Source: Thermoplasmata archaeon
Lineage (GTDB): Archaea; Thermoplasmatota; Thermoplasmata; Lutacidiplasmatales; UBA184
Direction: 5' to 3'
Length of the DNA stretch: 15,168 bases
Assembly: GCA_030043865.1 (NCBI GenBank)
Contig: JASHWZ010000114.1
Span: 1 to 15,168, forward strand
The notes under the pieces: generated by a model
The model's input: only the letters and a program-made list of their open reading frames with translations
Databases searched by the model: none
Told to the model about the DNA's origin: nothing
Part shown: in pieces, positions 1 through 7,451 of the stretch
Position numbering within the stretch: position 1 is the stretch's first letter
Layout: each line of letters opens with the position of its first letter
Position numbers and translations under genes: made by a program

Positions 1-750
1 CAGGCGATGCTGCGCGAGGAAGTGACGACGTTCTCCGGGCGGATGCAGGCGGAACCGTCGCGGCGCCTCGAGCCCCGCGCCGCGGAGGTGGTGGCGAAGC
101 TCGACCGGCACCTCGCCGAGACCCGCGGCGGGACCGCCGGCGCCGCGGTGCATCGCTTCGAGGCGGAGCTCCAGAAGGAGGTCCGCGCGGTCGTCGACCC
201 CGCGCGCCGGGCGCTCGCTCTCGAGGCGCAGCAGGAGCTCGAACGCATCGCGCTCGAGTTCGAGTCACGGTTGAAGCGCTGGCTGGTCGACCTGGGCCGT
301 CGGGTCGCCCAGGAGTTCGGCGTCGAGTTGCCCGAGCTCGCGGTCGAAGGTTCGCTCGCCGCGTCCGAGCAGTACAGCGACCGCGTGGAGCGGATGTACG
401 AGGGGACGATGGCGGGCCAGACGGCCCTCCTGCTCCCGTCGGGTCTGCTGCGGCGTCGATTGCGCTCCCGACTTCCCCGGATCGTGCAGGAGGAGCTGGA
501 TGCGCAGGCCGGCCGACTCGCGAGCGACCTCGTCGAGCGGCTCGGCAAGTCGTGGGAGAGTCTCCGCTCGCACGCCGCCGAGCAGCTGGAACGCGACGTG
601 CGGACGCTCGAGTCCGCGCTGAACGAAGGTCAGCGCCGGCAGGCCGAGGGCCACGGAGCGAGCGCGACGTGGAGCGAGCGGATGAGAGAGCTTCGCCAGA
701 CGCTCGCCGCCATCGAAGCAACGGCGACGCCGAGCCCCGTCGCACGGTAA
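1..750 (+). CDS. C-terminal part of a probable dynamin-like GTPase (5' truncated)
   Basis: The frame is open to the left edge, so the ATG at position 7 is probably internal and the N-terminus lies outside the window. The 247 visible residues are almost entirely charged amphipathic helix, rich in Arg, Glu, Leu and Ala, with one short hydrophobic patch near residues 136-146 (TALLLPSGLL). The order seen here is helical stalk, 'LLLP-GLL' patch, basic stretch, then a 'GRLASDLVERLGKSWESLR' helix. It resembles the C-terminal stalk of bacterial and archaeal dynamin-family proteins, where the patch is the membrane-touching paddle. No GTPase motif is visible because that part would lie upstream. It ends 12 nt before the next gene, which has its own GGAGG, so the two are co-transcribed. 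It could instead be an unrelated coiled-coil protein. The family call is inference from pattern, not a search. Confidence 0.5.
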   Translation, partial: QAMLREEVTTFSGRMQAEPSRRLEPRAAEVVAKLDRHLAETRGGTAGAAVHRFEAELQKEVRAVVDPARRALALEAQQELERIALEFESRLKRWLVDLGRRVAQEFGVELPELAVEGSLAASEQYSDRVERMYEGTMAGQTALLLPSGLLRRRLRSRLPRIVQEELDAQAGRLASDLVERLGKSWESLRSHAAEQLERDVRTLESALNEGQRRQAEGHGASATWSERMRELRQTLAAIEATATPSPVAR

Positions 751-752
751 GC

Positions 753-757
753 GGAGG
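753..757 (+). promoter_or_regulatory. Shine-Dalgarno site of first MutS-like gene
   Basis: GGAGG lies 5 nt before the ATG at 763 and directly after the TAA of the upstream gene. It fixes the start and supports operon translation. Confidence 0.7.
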
Positions 758-762
758 CGACG

Positions 763-2376
763 ATGGACGCGGAACCTCGAGCCGACGTCCTCCCGCTAGG
801 GACCGGGCGAGCGTTCGCCGACGGCGCGGGCCCCGCGGCACCGGCCGCTCCCACCTTCGCGAGCATCCTGTTCTTGGACCCCGCGCGGTCCCCGCCGCCG
901 GCCGACCCTCGCGTGCTCACGGACCTCAACCTGGACCAGGTGATCTCGGCGCTGTCGAAGGGTCGCGAGGAATACGACCTCGTCCCGCTGCTGTCGGTCC
1001 CGCTCCCCGACCTCGACTCGATCGCCTACCGGCAGGCCGTGTTCCGCGACCTGGAATCGGAGCCCATCCGAGCGGCGGTCGAGTCGTTCGCCTCGGGGAT
1101 GGCATCGATGCGCCACGCCCTCGGCCTGGTCCAGAAGCTGCGCAACGAGTTCCAGCGCGCGCGCTGGCACCTCGAAGCGGTGCAGGAGTACGGTCGGGCC
1201 GTCCCCCAGCTCGTGCAAGCGCTGGGCGCCGCGGCGCCTCGCTCGGACGGCCTCCGATCGCTGCTGCTCTACCTTCGGGCGTACGTGGACTCCGGTCCGT
1301 TCCGAAGCCTCGTAACGGACGCCGGTCGGCTCCGGTCCGAGCTGGACGGGATCACCTACTGCGTGCTGGTCGAGGGACGCCGGGTGACGGTCAGCCGATA
1401 CTCGGGCGAGGCCGACTACGGCTCGGAGATCGAGGCGACGTTCCGTCGCTTCCCCCAGGGGACGACCCCGAATCGGCAGTTTCGGCGCACCGCGTGGGAC
1501 GACATGGACCCGGTCGAGGAAGAGATCCAGGAGCAGGTCGCCCGGGTCTTTTCGCCGACCTTCGCGTCGCTCCGGACGTTCCCGGCCCGTCACCCGGACT
1601 TCGCCGACCCGGCCGTGGTCCGGTTCGACCGCGAGGTCGAGTTCTACCTCGCCTACCTCGAGATGGTGCGTCGGCTCCGGGCCGGGGGTCTCGAGTTCAG
1701 CTACCCGGAGGTCTCGGACCGGTCGAAGCAACTCGACGTCCGGCAAGCGTTCGACCTGGCCCTGGCGGAAAAGCTGCGGAACCAGCGGGCGCGCGTCGTC
1801 GTCAACGACGTGATGCTTGACGGTCCGGAGCGGATCGCCGTGGTCTCGGGGCCGAACAACGGCGGGAAGACGACGTTCGCGCGTATGTTCGGCCAACTCC
1901 TCTACCTGGCGCGGCTCGGCGGCCCCGTTCCGGGGTCTTCCGCGCGTCTCTTCCTCACCGACCGGATCTTCACGCACTTCGAGCGCGTCGAACGGACGAC
2001 CGAGATGCGAGGCAAACTGATGGACGAGCTCGTCCGGGTGCGCGAGATCCTCCGGGACGCGACCGACCGGAGCGCCATCGTCCTGAACGAAACGTTCGCC
2101 TCGGCGACCGTCCACGACGCGCTGTTCCTCGGCCGCCGGGTCCTCGAGGAGGTCCGCTCGCGCGACGCGCTCTGCGTCTATGTGACGTTCCTGGACGAGC
2201 TGTCGACCCTGGGGCCTGAGACCGTGAGCGTCGTGAGCCAGGTCGCCCCGGACGACCCCGAGGTCCGAACGTTCCGAGTCGTGCGCCAGCCCGCGGACGG
2301 CCGGGCGTACGCCACGACGCTCGCCCGGAAGTACGGGCTCACCTACGACCGCGTGCGGAGCCGGGTGGGCCCATGA
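763..2376 (+). CDS. MutS-family ATPase, paralog A (no mismatch-recognition domain)
   Basis: 537 aa. The N-terminal ~340 residues match the helical core/lever layout of MutS proteins, including an 'IAYRQAVFRDLE' segment near residue 86. The C-terminal ~190 residues are the MutS ATPase (domain V). The P-loop is GPNNGGKTT at residues 363-371. The Walker B position reads IVLNETFAS, so Asn442-Glu443 replace the usual Asp-Glu. The switch position that is His in MutS ('THxxEL') is Phe476 (VTFLDEL). There is no room for mismatch-binding domain I, and the length is well below the ~800+ aa of MutS. Its stop overlaps the next ATG (ATGA). Start: ATG with GGAGG 5 nt upstream. Likely works with paralog B as a heterodimer, because MutS ATPases act as dimers sharing composite sites. 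A role in mismatch repair itself is doubtful. Confidence is high for the family and low for the function. Confidence 0.9.
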   Translation: MDAEPRADVLPLGTGRAFADGAGPAAPAAPTFASILFLDPARSPPPADPRVLTDLNLDQVISALSKGREEYDLVPLLSVPLPDLDSIAYRQAVFRDLESEPIRAAVESFASGMASMRHALGLVQKLRNEFQRARWHLEAVQEYGRAVPQLVQALGAAAPRSDGLRSLLLYLRAYVDSGPFRSLVTDAGRLRSELDGITYCVLVEGRRVTVSRYSGEADYGSEIEATFRRFPQGTTPNRQFRRTAWDDMDPVEEEIQEQVARVFSPTFASLRTFPARHPDFADPAVVRFDREVEFYLAYLEMVRRLRAGGLEFSYPEVSDRSKQLDVRQAFDLALAEKLRNQRARVVVNDVMLDGPERIAVVSGPNNGGKTTFARMFGQLLYLARLGGPVPGSSARLFLTDRIFTHFERVERTTEMRGKLMDELVRVREILRDATDRSAIVLNETFASATVHDALFLGRRVLEEVRSRDALCVYVTFLDELSTLGPETVSVVSQVAPDDPEVRTFRVVRQPADGRAYATTLARKYGLTYDRVRSRVGP

Positions 2377-3893
2377 TCCCGCGGTTGCTCTGGCCCGAGC
2401 AGGACTTCGACCCGTCGGCCCCGCTCCCCGGCCGCTGGGAGGAGCTCAGCCAGGACCTCTCGCTCGCGACCCTGTTCGGGGCGATGGCCGGGGACGACGA
2501 GTACCTTCGGTCGGTCGTTCCGAAGGTCGTCCTCCAGAGCGTCACGGACCCGGCGGTCGTTCGGTACCGCCAGGAGGTGCTCACCGATTGCTTCCAGCAC
2601 CCGGAGGTCGCCGAGGAGCTCTACCGCCTCGCCGTCCGGGCCCATCTCGCGGAGCGGGAGGCGTGGGGGTTCGGCGACACGCCGGATTCGGTCCTCTACC
2701 GGTCGGTCCGGCTCCTGAAGCTCCTGCTCCCGCTGATGCGCCAGCTCCGCGCCATCGCCGACACGCACCGCTCCACCTTCCGCTCCGCGGGATTCCGACG
2801 GCTCTTCGATTCGATCGTGGCGGAGCTCGACGCTCCGTTCTTCGCGGAAGTCGAAGGGCACATCGGCCGGCTCGAGTCGCCGAAGTCGCTCCTCGTCAGC
2901 GTTCGACTCGGACCCGGCAACAAGGCGGTCGAACCGGTGCTGCGCACCGCCCGCCAGACCCGGCGGTCCTGGACCGAGCGGATCTTCCCCCGCCGGTCGC
3001 CCTACTCGTTCGAGCTCCCCGAACGGGACGAGTCCGGGCTCCGGGCGCTCCGCGACTTCGAGAACCGCGGGATCGCGAGCGCCGCCCGCGCGGTCGAGCG
3101 GTCCGTCGGTCACGTGCAGCGGTTCTTCTCCCTGCTGCGGTCCGAGGTCGGCTTCTACCTCGCCGCTCTACGACTGCGCTCCACGCTGAGTGCCGCCGGT
3201 CTCGCGGTCTGCCTGCCCACCCCGCTCCCCACGGCGCAGGGCGCGCTCTCCGCGGACGGTCTCTACGAGGTCTGTCTCGCACTCGCGTCCCATCGCGCCG
3301 TGGTACCGAACGACCTGCGGGCGGACGGCGTTCGCCTCGTCCTGATCACCGGAGCCAACGAGGGCGGAAAGTCGACGTTCCTCCGGGCGCTCGGGCTCTC
3401 GCTCCTGATGCTCCAAGCGGGACTGTTCGTCCCCGCTCGCCAAATGACGGCGAGCCTCGGGCTCGGCTTCTACACCCACTTCAAGCGGGAAGAGGACGCC
3501 GCGATGGAGGGCGGCAAGCTCGACGAGGAGCTGAAGCGGATGAGCCAGATCGCCGACCGGATCCGGCCGGGCTGCTTCCTCCTCTGCAACGAATCGTTCG
3601 CGTCGACCAACGAGCGGGAGGGCTCGGAGATCGCGGAGGAGACCGTCCGGGCGTTCGTGGACGCCGGCGTTCGGGTCGTCTTCGTGACGCACCTCTACGA
3701 CCTCGCGGAACGGCTCGTCGGCCGGGCCGCGCCGTCGACCCTGTTCTTGCGCGCCGAGAGGACCGAGGACGGGCGACGCACGTTCCGAATCCTCGAAGGG
3801 GCTCCGCTCGTCACCAGCTTCGGCGAGGACCTCTACCACCGGGTGTTCGAAGAGCGCACGTCCCCACCGGAGGGGTCCCCCACGACGTCGTAG
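2373..3893 (+). CDS. MutS-family ATPase, paralog B
   Basis: 506 aa. It starts inside the stop codon of paralog A (ATGA, 2373-2376), the classic arrangement for translational coupling and equimolar synthesis. The N-terminal ~300 residues are a helical MutS core, with 'VVRYRQEVLTDCF' near residue 60 matching the equivalent segment of paralog A. The ATPase domain has P-loop GANEGGKST at 327-335, then a THFKREED segment (368-375) equivalent to THFERVER in paralog A. The Walker B-like sequence is FLLCNESFAST, with Asn406-Glu407, and the switch sequence VTHLYDL keeps His440. Domain I and the clamp are absent or minimal. Like paralog A, it has Asn where the magnesium-binding Asp is expected. Unlike paralog A, it keeps the switch His. 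The pair is therefore asymmetric, as in MutS heterodimers where one subunit hydrolyses ATP better. Commonly auto-annotated as MutS, but probably not a mismatch reader. Confidence 0.9.
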   Translation: MIPRLLWPEQDFDPSAPLPGRWEELSQDLSLATLFGAMAGDDEYLRSVVPKVVLQSVTDPAVVRYRQEVLTDCFQHPEVAEELYRLAVRAHLAEREAWGFGDTPDSVLYRSVRLLKLLLPLMRQLRAIADTHRSTFRSAGFRRLFDSIVAELDAPFFAEVEGHIGRLESPKSLLVSVRLGPGNKAVEPVLRTARQTRRSWTERIFPRRSPYSFELPERDESGLRALRDFENRGIASAARAVERSVGHVQRFFSLLRSEVGFYLAALRLRSTLSAAGLAVCLPTPLPTAQGALSADGLYEVCLALASHRAVVPNDLRADGVRLVLITGANEGGKSTFLRALGLSLLMLQAGLFVPARQMTASLGLGFYTHFKREEDAAMEGGKLDEELKRMSQIADRIRPGCFLLCNESFASTNEREGSEIAEETVRAFVDAGVRVVFVTHLYDLAERLVGRAAPSTLFLRAERTEDGRRTFRILEGAPLVTSFGEDLYHRVFEERTSPPEGSPTTS

Positions 3894-3929
3894 GGCCCGG
3901 CGCCCGACCGACCGGCCTTCTAGGGGAGC

Positions 3930-4520
3930 GTGAGATCCGTGCCTTCCGACGCGGGGAGTTCGACCGTGGGATCGCGGCGCGTACCACTCCCACCGGGAGC
4001 CGCCCCGGACGACCCTTGGGGTCGCATCCTTCCGGCGGCCGAAGCCGTCGACTGGACCCCTTGGGGCTGGCCGTGCTTCGAGTGGGGCCGGGTGGCGGTC
4101 CTGACGATCGTCTTCGGCGCCGTGGTCGCCGGCGGAGTGTTCCTCGCCACGGGGACGCTCCGGTTCGTCGCGACGGTGCTCGCCGACGGATACGTCCTCC
4201 TCCTCGCACCGGCCGTCGCACTGCTCGCGGAGACGCTGCTCGTGCCCTGGCAGATCGGGCTCACCGAGCACGGGGTCACGTTCCGATATGCCTCGGGAGG
4301 GCTGGTCGTGCCGTGGACGCTCGTCGTGCCCGAGACGATCGGACGACACCGCCGACCGGCGCTCTGCTTCGTCCACCCCGAGTACGGACGAACGTACACG
4401 GTCCGCCTGCCGAAAATCACGGTTCGGGCGCTGCTCGAGAACCCCCACGCCGCCGAGTGGGTGCGCTACCGAGGGGCGGCGGGGGTCTGGGGGACCCACT
4501 CGACCGCCTCACGGTCCTGA
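3930..4520 (+). CDS. Two-helix membrane protein with PH-like C-terminal domain
   Basis: 196 aa from a GTG at 3930; a second GTG at 3939 is an equally possible start. A 'GGGGAG' stretch lies 2-7 nt before the first GTG. The N-terminal ~50 residues are Pro-, Gly- and Trp-rich and look cytosolic. Two hydrophobic helices follow at about 54-74 and 83-105, then a soluble tail from 107 that begins 'WQIGLTEHGVTFR' and continues as alternating beta strands with a 'VVPWTLV' turn. This is the look of a bacterial PH-like (bPH) domain. I see no enzyme motif. It lies 36 nt after MutS paralog B on the same strand, so it is probably the last gene of the dynamin-like/MutS operon and could anchor that machinery to the membrane. 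The PH call is inference from strand pattern. Confidence 0.65.
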   Translation: MRSVPSDAGSSTVGSRRVPLPPGAAPDDPWGRILPAAEAVDWTPWGWPCFEWGRVAVLTIVFGAVVAGGVFLATGTLRFVATVLADGYVLLLAPAVALLAETLLVPWQIGLTEHGVTFRYASGGLVVPWTLVVPETIGRHRRPALCFVHPEYGRTYTVRLPKITVRALLENPHAAEWVRYRGAAGVWGTHSTASRS

Positions 4521-4673
4521 CAGCCGGTCCCCTTCGACCGGCGGTCGGGGTCCGTCGGACCCAACTCGGAGGTCACCGATATCCTCGGTAGTCCGATCCA
4601 ACGGTCGCGGGACGCCGAGGAACTCGAGCGACGGGGGGCACCGGGGCGGCGAGGCACGCGATCGGTCCCGCCG

Positions 4674-5243
4674 TCAGGGACGGGCCGGGGAGGTGACGGG
4701 CGCGGCGATCGCTTCGGCCTTCTGCCGCTTCGACTTGAGCGCCACGCCCAGAATCAGGAGGAGAATCCCGAGGACGAGCAAGATGAGACCCAGGAACGGT
4801 TCGGTGCCCGTCAGGGTGGAGGTGACCGTCGGGGGGGTGCTCGACCCCGTCACGGCGAGGAAGACGAGGCTCCCGCCCGCGGGGATCGTGAACGAGTACG
4901 ACCCGCTCGTGCCGGTCGTGTTGCCGACCGTGGAATTCGTCCCGCACGCCGCCTCGACCTCGGCGCTCGTGTTCGCCGAGTCGAGCTCTTCGGAAGTGAC
5001 GGACTTCGTACACGTCACGGCGACGAACGTCACCACCTCGGGCGACGACCACGTGAGCTTCGCGTAGGTCGGGACCAACGGGCTCGCGGTGTAGATGTTG
5101 TAGGCGAAGGTGCAGTTCGGCGCGGTGGGACAGTCGGACGTTGACGCGCTGAAATTGTCCGACGACGGGATCAGGGGGACGAACCAGAGTACCGCGCCGA
5201 GAATGAGCAGGATCACGCCCACGACGACCAATCCGGCCCGCAT
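4674..5243 (-). CDS. Surface protein anchored by N- and C-terminal membrane helices
   Basis: 189 aa, not recognised as a named family. Hydrophobic helix 1 spans about residues 4-25 and helix 2 about 150-169; a basic tail (KSKRQK) follows. This topology puts both ends in the cytosol and residues ~27-148 outside. The ectodomain is Ser/Thr-rich, with four cysteines (38, 44, 78, 100) that could form two disulfides. It has five N-x-S/T sequons (Asn30, 43, 91, 103, 108), fitting archaeal N-glycosylation. Start: ATG at 5243 with GGAGG 4 nt upstream (5248-5252), and a weak AT-rich element near 5283-5291. It is convergent with the membrane protein ending at 4520 and divergent from the SDR gene. Confidence 0.8.
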   Translation of the reverse strand: MRAGLVVVGVILLILGAVLWFVPLIPSSDNFSASTSDCPTAPNCTFAYNIYTASPLVPTYAKLTWSSPEVVTFVAVTCTKSVTSEELDSANTSAEVEAACGTNSTVGNTTGTSGSYSFTIPAGGSLVFLAVTGSSTPPTVTSTLTGTEPFLGLILLVLGILLLILGVALKSKRQKAEAIAAPVTSPARP

Positions 5244-5247
5244 CGGT

Positions 5248-5252
5248 CCTCC
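5248..5252 (-). promoter_or_regulatory. Shine-Dalgarno site of the surface-protein gene
   Basis: GGAGG on the minus strand, 4 nt before the ATG at 5243. It supports that start over any internal one. Confidence 0.6.
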
Positions 5253-5357
5253 GTACGCCTAGGGGACTCCGACCCTTCTTACCTTAACTATCGACGTCCC
5301 CGCGGCGCCGCGAGGCCATTCGACGTGAGCGGCCCGCCCGGGCAGACTCTTAACCGA

Positions 5358-5365
5358 GATTACGA
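5358..5365 (+). promoter_or_regulatory. TATA-like element of the SDR gene (GATTACGA)
   Basis: GATTACGA is centred about 27 nt upstream of the GTG at 5389, and no Shine-Dalgarno site lies between. That spacing would put the transcription start at the start codon, as in leaderless archaeal mRNAs. A near-identical GATTACAA sits at the same distance from the SRPBCC gene at 8298. Confidence 0.45.
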
Positions 5366-5388
5366 TCACTCGATCGGGGCGCGAAGCC

Positions 5389-6144
5389 GTGAGGCGGCTC
5401 GAAGGCAAAGTAGCCCTCGTGACGGGCGGGAACAGTGGCATCGGTCTCGCGGCCGCCAAGGAGCTCCACGCGAACGGCGCGAGGGTCGTCATTTCCGGGC
5501 GCGACCCGGCGACCCTAGCGGACGCTGCTCGAGACCTCGGGCCCGAGGCGCTCGCGGTGCAGGCCGATCTGACGCGTCTCAGCGACATCGACCGCCTAAT
5601 GGCCCGCACGCGAGAGGCGTTCGGAAAGATCGACGTCCTCTTCGTGAACGCTGGGATCTACGAGGGGGCCTCGCTCGAAGAAGTGGACGAGGCCGCGTTC
5701 GATGCGATGCTGAGTTCGAACCTCAAGGGTTCCTACTTCACCGTCCAAAAGGCGCTCCCGAACTTGAACTCCCCCGCATCGATCATCTTCAACGGGTCGG
5801 TCAACGCCCTGACGGGTATCGCGAACAGCTCCCTGTACACCGCCAACAAGGGCGCGGTACACGCATTGGCCCGAGCGCTGGCCGCCGAGCTTATCGGCCG
5901 GGGGATTCGGGTGAACACGGTGACCATCGGCCCGACGGCGACCCACCTGCTCACTCGGTCCGGCACCTCTCCGGAGATCCTGAAAGCGCAGGATGTCGCC
6001 CGGGTCGGCCGATCGCCGGTGAAGCGTCTGGGCCGGCCCGAGGAGGTGGCGAAGGTCGTGCTCTTCCTGGCCTCGGACGACTCGTCCTTCGTGGTCGGAT
6101 CGGAGATCGCCGCTGACGGCGGGTGGCTCCTCAACACGATGTGA
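5389..6144 (+). CDS. SDR-family NAD(P)-dependent oxidoreductase
   Basis: 251 aa, the normal length for a classical short-chain dehydrogenase/reductase. The cofactor motif TGGNSGIG spans residues 12-19. SGR at 36-38, with Arg38 after beta-strand 2, suggests NADP(H) preference. NAG is at 87-89. The catalytic tetrad is complete: Asn111, Ser137, Tyr150, Lys154 (YTANK). The C-terminal 'VVGSEIAADGGW' is typical of the family. Start GTG at 5389 gives the standard 'LEGKVALVTGG' opening and sits ~27 nt after GATTACGA. Substrate unknown; likely a soluble cytosolic carbonyl or hydroxy reductase. It is convergent with the SnoaL-like gene, 34 nt apart. Confidence 0.93.
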   Translation: MRRLEGKVALVTGGNSGIGLAAAKELHANGARVVISGRDPATLADAARDLGPEALAVQADLTRLSDIDRLMARTREAFGKIDVLFVNAGIYEGASLEEVDEAAFDAMLSSNLKGSYFTVQKALPNLNSPASIIFNGSVNALTGIANSSLYTANKGAVHALARALAAELIGRGIRVNTVTIGPTATHLLTRSGTSPEILKAQDVARVGRSPVKRLGRPEEVAKVVLFLASDDSSFVVGSEIAADGGWLLNTM

Positions 6145-6178
6145 GGGGCGACCCGAGCTCGGTACGGGGTGGGACTCG

Positions 6179-6646
6179 TCAGGCGTCGCGGGGGGGCCCG
6201 CGCGGCACTCCCTTCGGTTCCACGGGATCTTGGACGCCCCCGATTTCCGGTGAAACAACCCCGATCTGCTGCAGGAGCGAGAACTGATCCTGGATCGACC
6301 AGATTTCGACGACCTTGCCCGACGCAAACCTCCAGATCGCTAGACCGCGCACTCGGACGACCCTCCGGGTCGCGGACACGCCACTGTACGGGCCGGTATG
6401 GGTCCCCTGCCAGACGAGTCGAATGACGAACCGATCGCCGGCTTCGATGATATCTTCGATGACCGCGTGCACGTCCGGGAAGCCGGCGAGCCGGTTGCGG
6501 TTGTTCCGCTTCGGGCCCTCGATGCCGACGGCGACACCGTTGGTCGTCAACGCCGGACTGAAGATCTCTTCGGCGAGGTCGAGATTCCCTTCCCAGCCCT
6601 CGCTGAACCATCGGCGAATGGCCCGGATATTCTCCTCCCTCGTCAC
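6179..6646 (-). CDS. SnoaL-like (ester cyclase / NTF2-fold) protein
   Basis: 155 aa. It begins with the 'NIRAIRRWFSEGWEGNLDLAEEIFSP' type helix seen at the start of SnoaL/ester-cyclase proteins. A strand-rich cone fold follows, with 'FVIRLVWQGTHTGPYSG', 'GLAIWRFASGKVVEIWSIQDQ' and 'LLQQIGVV', which are hallmarks of the family. The last ~25 residues are Pro/Gly/Arg-rich and probably disordered. Start GTG at 6646 is supported by GGAGG 5 nt upstream (6652-6656). It is downstream of and probably co-transcribed with the HxlR regulator (69-nt gap). Members modify or bind small organic ligands; the ligand here is unknown. Confidence 0.85.
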   Translation of the reverse strand: MTREENIRAIRRWFSEGWEGNLDLAEEIFSPALTTNGVAVGIEGPKRNNRNRLAGFPDVHAVIEDIIEAGDRFVIRLVWQGTHTGPYSGVSATRRVVRVRGLAIWRFASGKVVEIWSIQDQFSLLQQIGVVSPEIGGVQDPVEPKGVPRGPPRDA

Positions 6647-6651
6647 GTGAA

Positions 6652-6656
6652 CCTCC
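6652..6656 (-). promoter_or_regulatory. Shine-Dalgarno site of the SnoaL-like gene
   Basis: Minus-strand GGAGG, within GAGGAGGTT, lies 5 nt before the GTG at 6646. A strong site here fits an internal operon gene. Confidence 0.65.
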
Positions 6657-6715
6657 TCGAGCGGATGTTCGGCTCGACGATAGCTCCTCTGAGGACCCGC
6701 CGGGGGTTTCCTGCC

Positions 6716-7102
6716 TCAGAGGATCTTCGTGAACAGTTGGATGCCGCGATGGTTGTAGATCTCCCGCATCGATCGGGGCCGACCATCCTCGAAGACATCG
6801 CCGGCGTACCACCTCGACCCATACGCGGCGACTGCCATCTCGACCCGCAGCGCGTCCAGCCCCTTCTCCGTCAGGGACCAGCGGACGATCTTGGGCGGTC
6901 GGGCCTTCTCGACCGATTTCCGCACGATGCCTTGTGCCTCCAGTTGTTTGAGCCGGGTTGCCAGAACCTTCGGCGGAATGTCGGGGATCGACTTTCGCAG
7001 TCGACTGAATCGGTCGACGCCATACAGCCCGATGTCCCGGATAATCGCCAATGTCCACTTCCGACCCAGTCCGCTCAACGAAGTGTCCAGTGGGCAGCTC
7101 AC
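6716..7102 (-). CDS. HxlR-family winged-helix regulator with N-terminal Cys
   Basis: 128 aa from the GTG at 7102. The frame stays open to an ATG at 7285, but residues before this GTG look non-coding and have no family resemblance. The HxlR core is clear: 'CPLDTSLSGLGRKWTLAIIRD' at the start, then 'RFSRLRKSIPDIPPKVLATRLKQLE', 'GIV', and a wing ending 'WSLTEKGLDALR'. Cys3 in the 'CP' motif occupies the position of the redox/electrophile-sensing cysteine of YodB, HypR and QorR. No Shine-Dalgarno site is visible. A weak AT-rich stretch (7170-7176) lies further upstream. The neighbours (quinone-reductase-like MDR, SDR, hydrolase) are the kinds of genes such sensors control. The family is sure; the start is not. 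Confidence 0.85.
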   Translation of the reverse strand: MSCPLDTSLSGLGRKWTLAIIRDIGLYGVDRFSRLRKSIPDIPPKVLATRLKQLEAQGIVRKSVEKARPPKIVRWSLTEKGLDALRVEMAVAAYGSRWYAGDVFEDGRPRSMREIYNHRGIQLFTKIL

Positions 7103-7451
7103 GAAGTCGGTGAAACGCAGGAGCGGCGAGGAGAGTCCCCGGTGCGAGATCCTGAAGTTCGTCTCCGGCCGCTTAGAACGCAACGACGGTCCTCCTTCCG
7201 CCCCCGACGGCACCCCAACGGGATTATGATTGCGAGCCGAAGCCGTCGCATCGCCTCTTTGGCCGGATGGACCGGCGGAGCACATCCGGCCGCTCCGGGG
7301 TCGGTCCCCCGTCGCCGGCCCTTCGAATCCCCTTCCATGGTTGGAGCGGGAAGATAAGGTGGAAAGAGAGCTCGAAGGAACCTACCCTCGGACTCGGTCG
7401 TACCAAGCCACTTTATTCGGGCCGCGCTACCCGGAACTTGAGGGGACCGCG
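7103..7451. other. Divergent intergenic region between HxlR and hydrolase genes
   Basis: About 350 nt without a convincing gene on either strand. It holds the hydrolase promoter (7412-7417) and presumably that of HxlR. A 'CTTCGAATCCCC' stretch near 7320 recalls a tRNA T-loop, but its flanks do not pair. HxlR proteins usually bind in such divergent regions; I found no convincing long inverted repeat by eye. Confidence 0.4.
7412..7417 (+). promoter_or_regulatory. TATA-like element of the hydrolase gene
   Basis: TTTATT, in a locally AT-rich patch (CCACTTTATTCG), is centred 37 nt before the ATG at 7452. It implies a ~10-nt leader, which would still hold the GAGGGGA ribosome site just before the ATG. 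Confidence 0.45.

Noticed and set aside
552..1820. Long plus-strand open frame overlapping the first two genes
   Set aside because: Arg/Pro/Gly-rich shadow translation with no domain; it overlaps genes with clear motifs.
3168..4499. 443-codon minus-strand open frame
   Set aside because: Antisense shadow of paralog B and the membrane protein; no motif, His/Arg/Glu-rich.
2588..4591. 667-codon plus-strand open frame across MutS paralog B and the membrane protein
   Set aside because: Artefact of GC-rich sequence lacking stops in the shifted frame; composition almost only Arg, Pro, Gly, Ala.
4521..4670. In-frame continuation after the TGA of the membrane protein looks mildly coding (segment TDILGSPIQRSRDAEELER)
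   Set aside because: Stop-free runs are expected at this GC content, it becomes antisense shadow at once, and there is no sign of readthrough.
6716..7285. Longer HxlR start at ATG 7285 (189 aa)
   Set aside because: The extra 61 residues do not resemble HxlR N-termini and run through the divergent promoter region.
7315..7335. T-loop-like CTTCGAATCCC, possible tRNA fragment or attachment site
   Set aside because: The flanking bases do not form the T stem, and there is no acceptor or anticodon arm.
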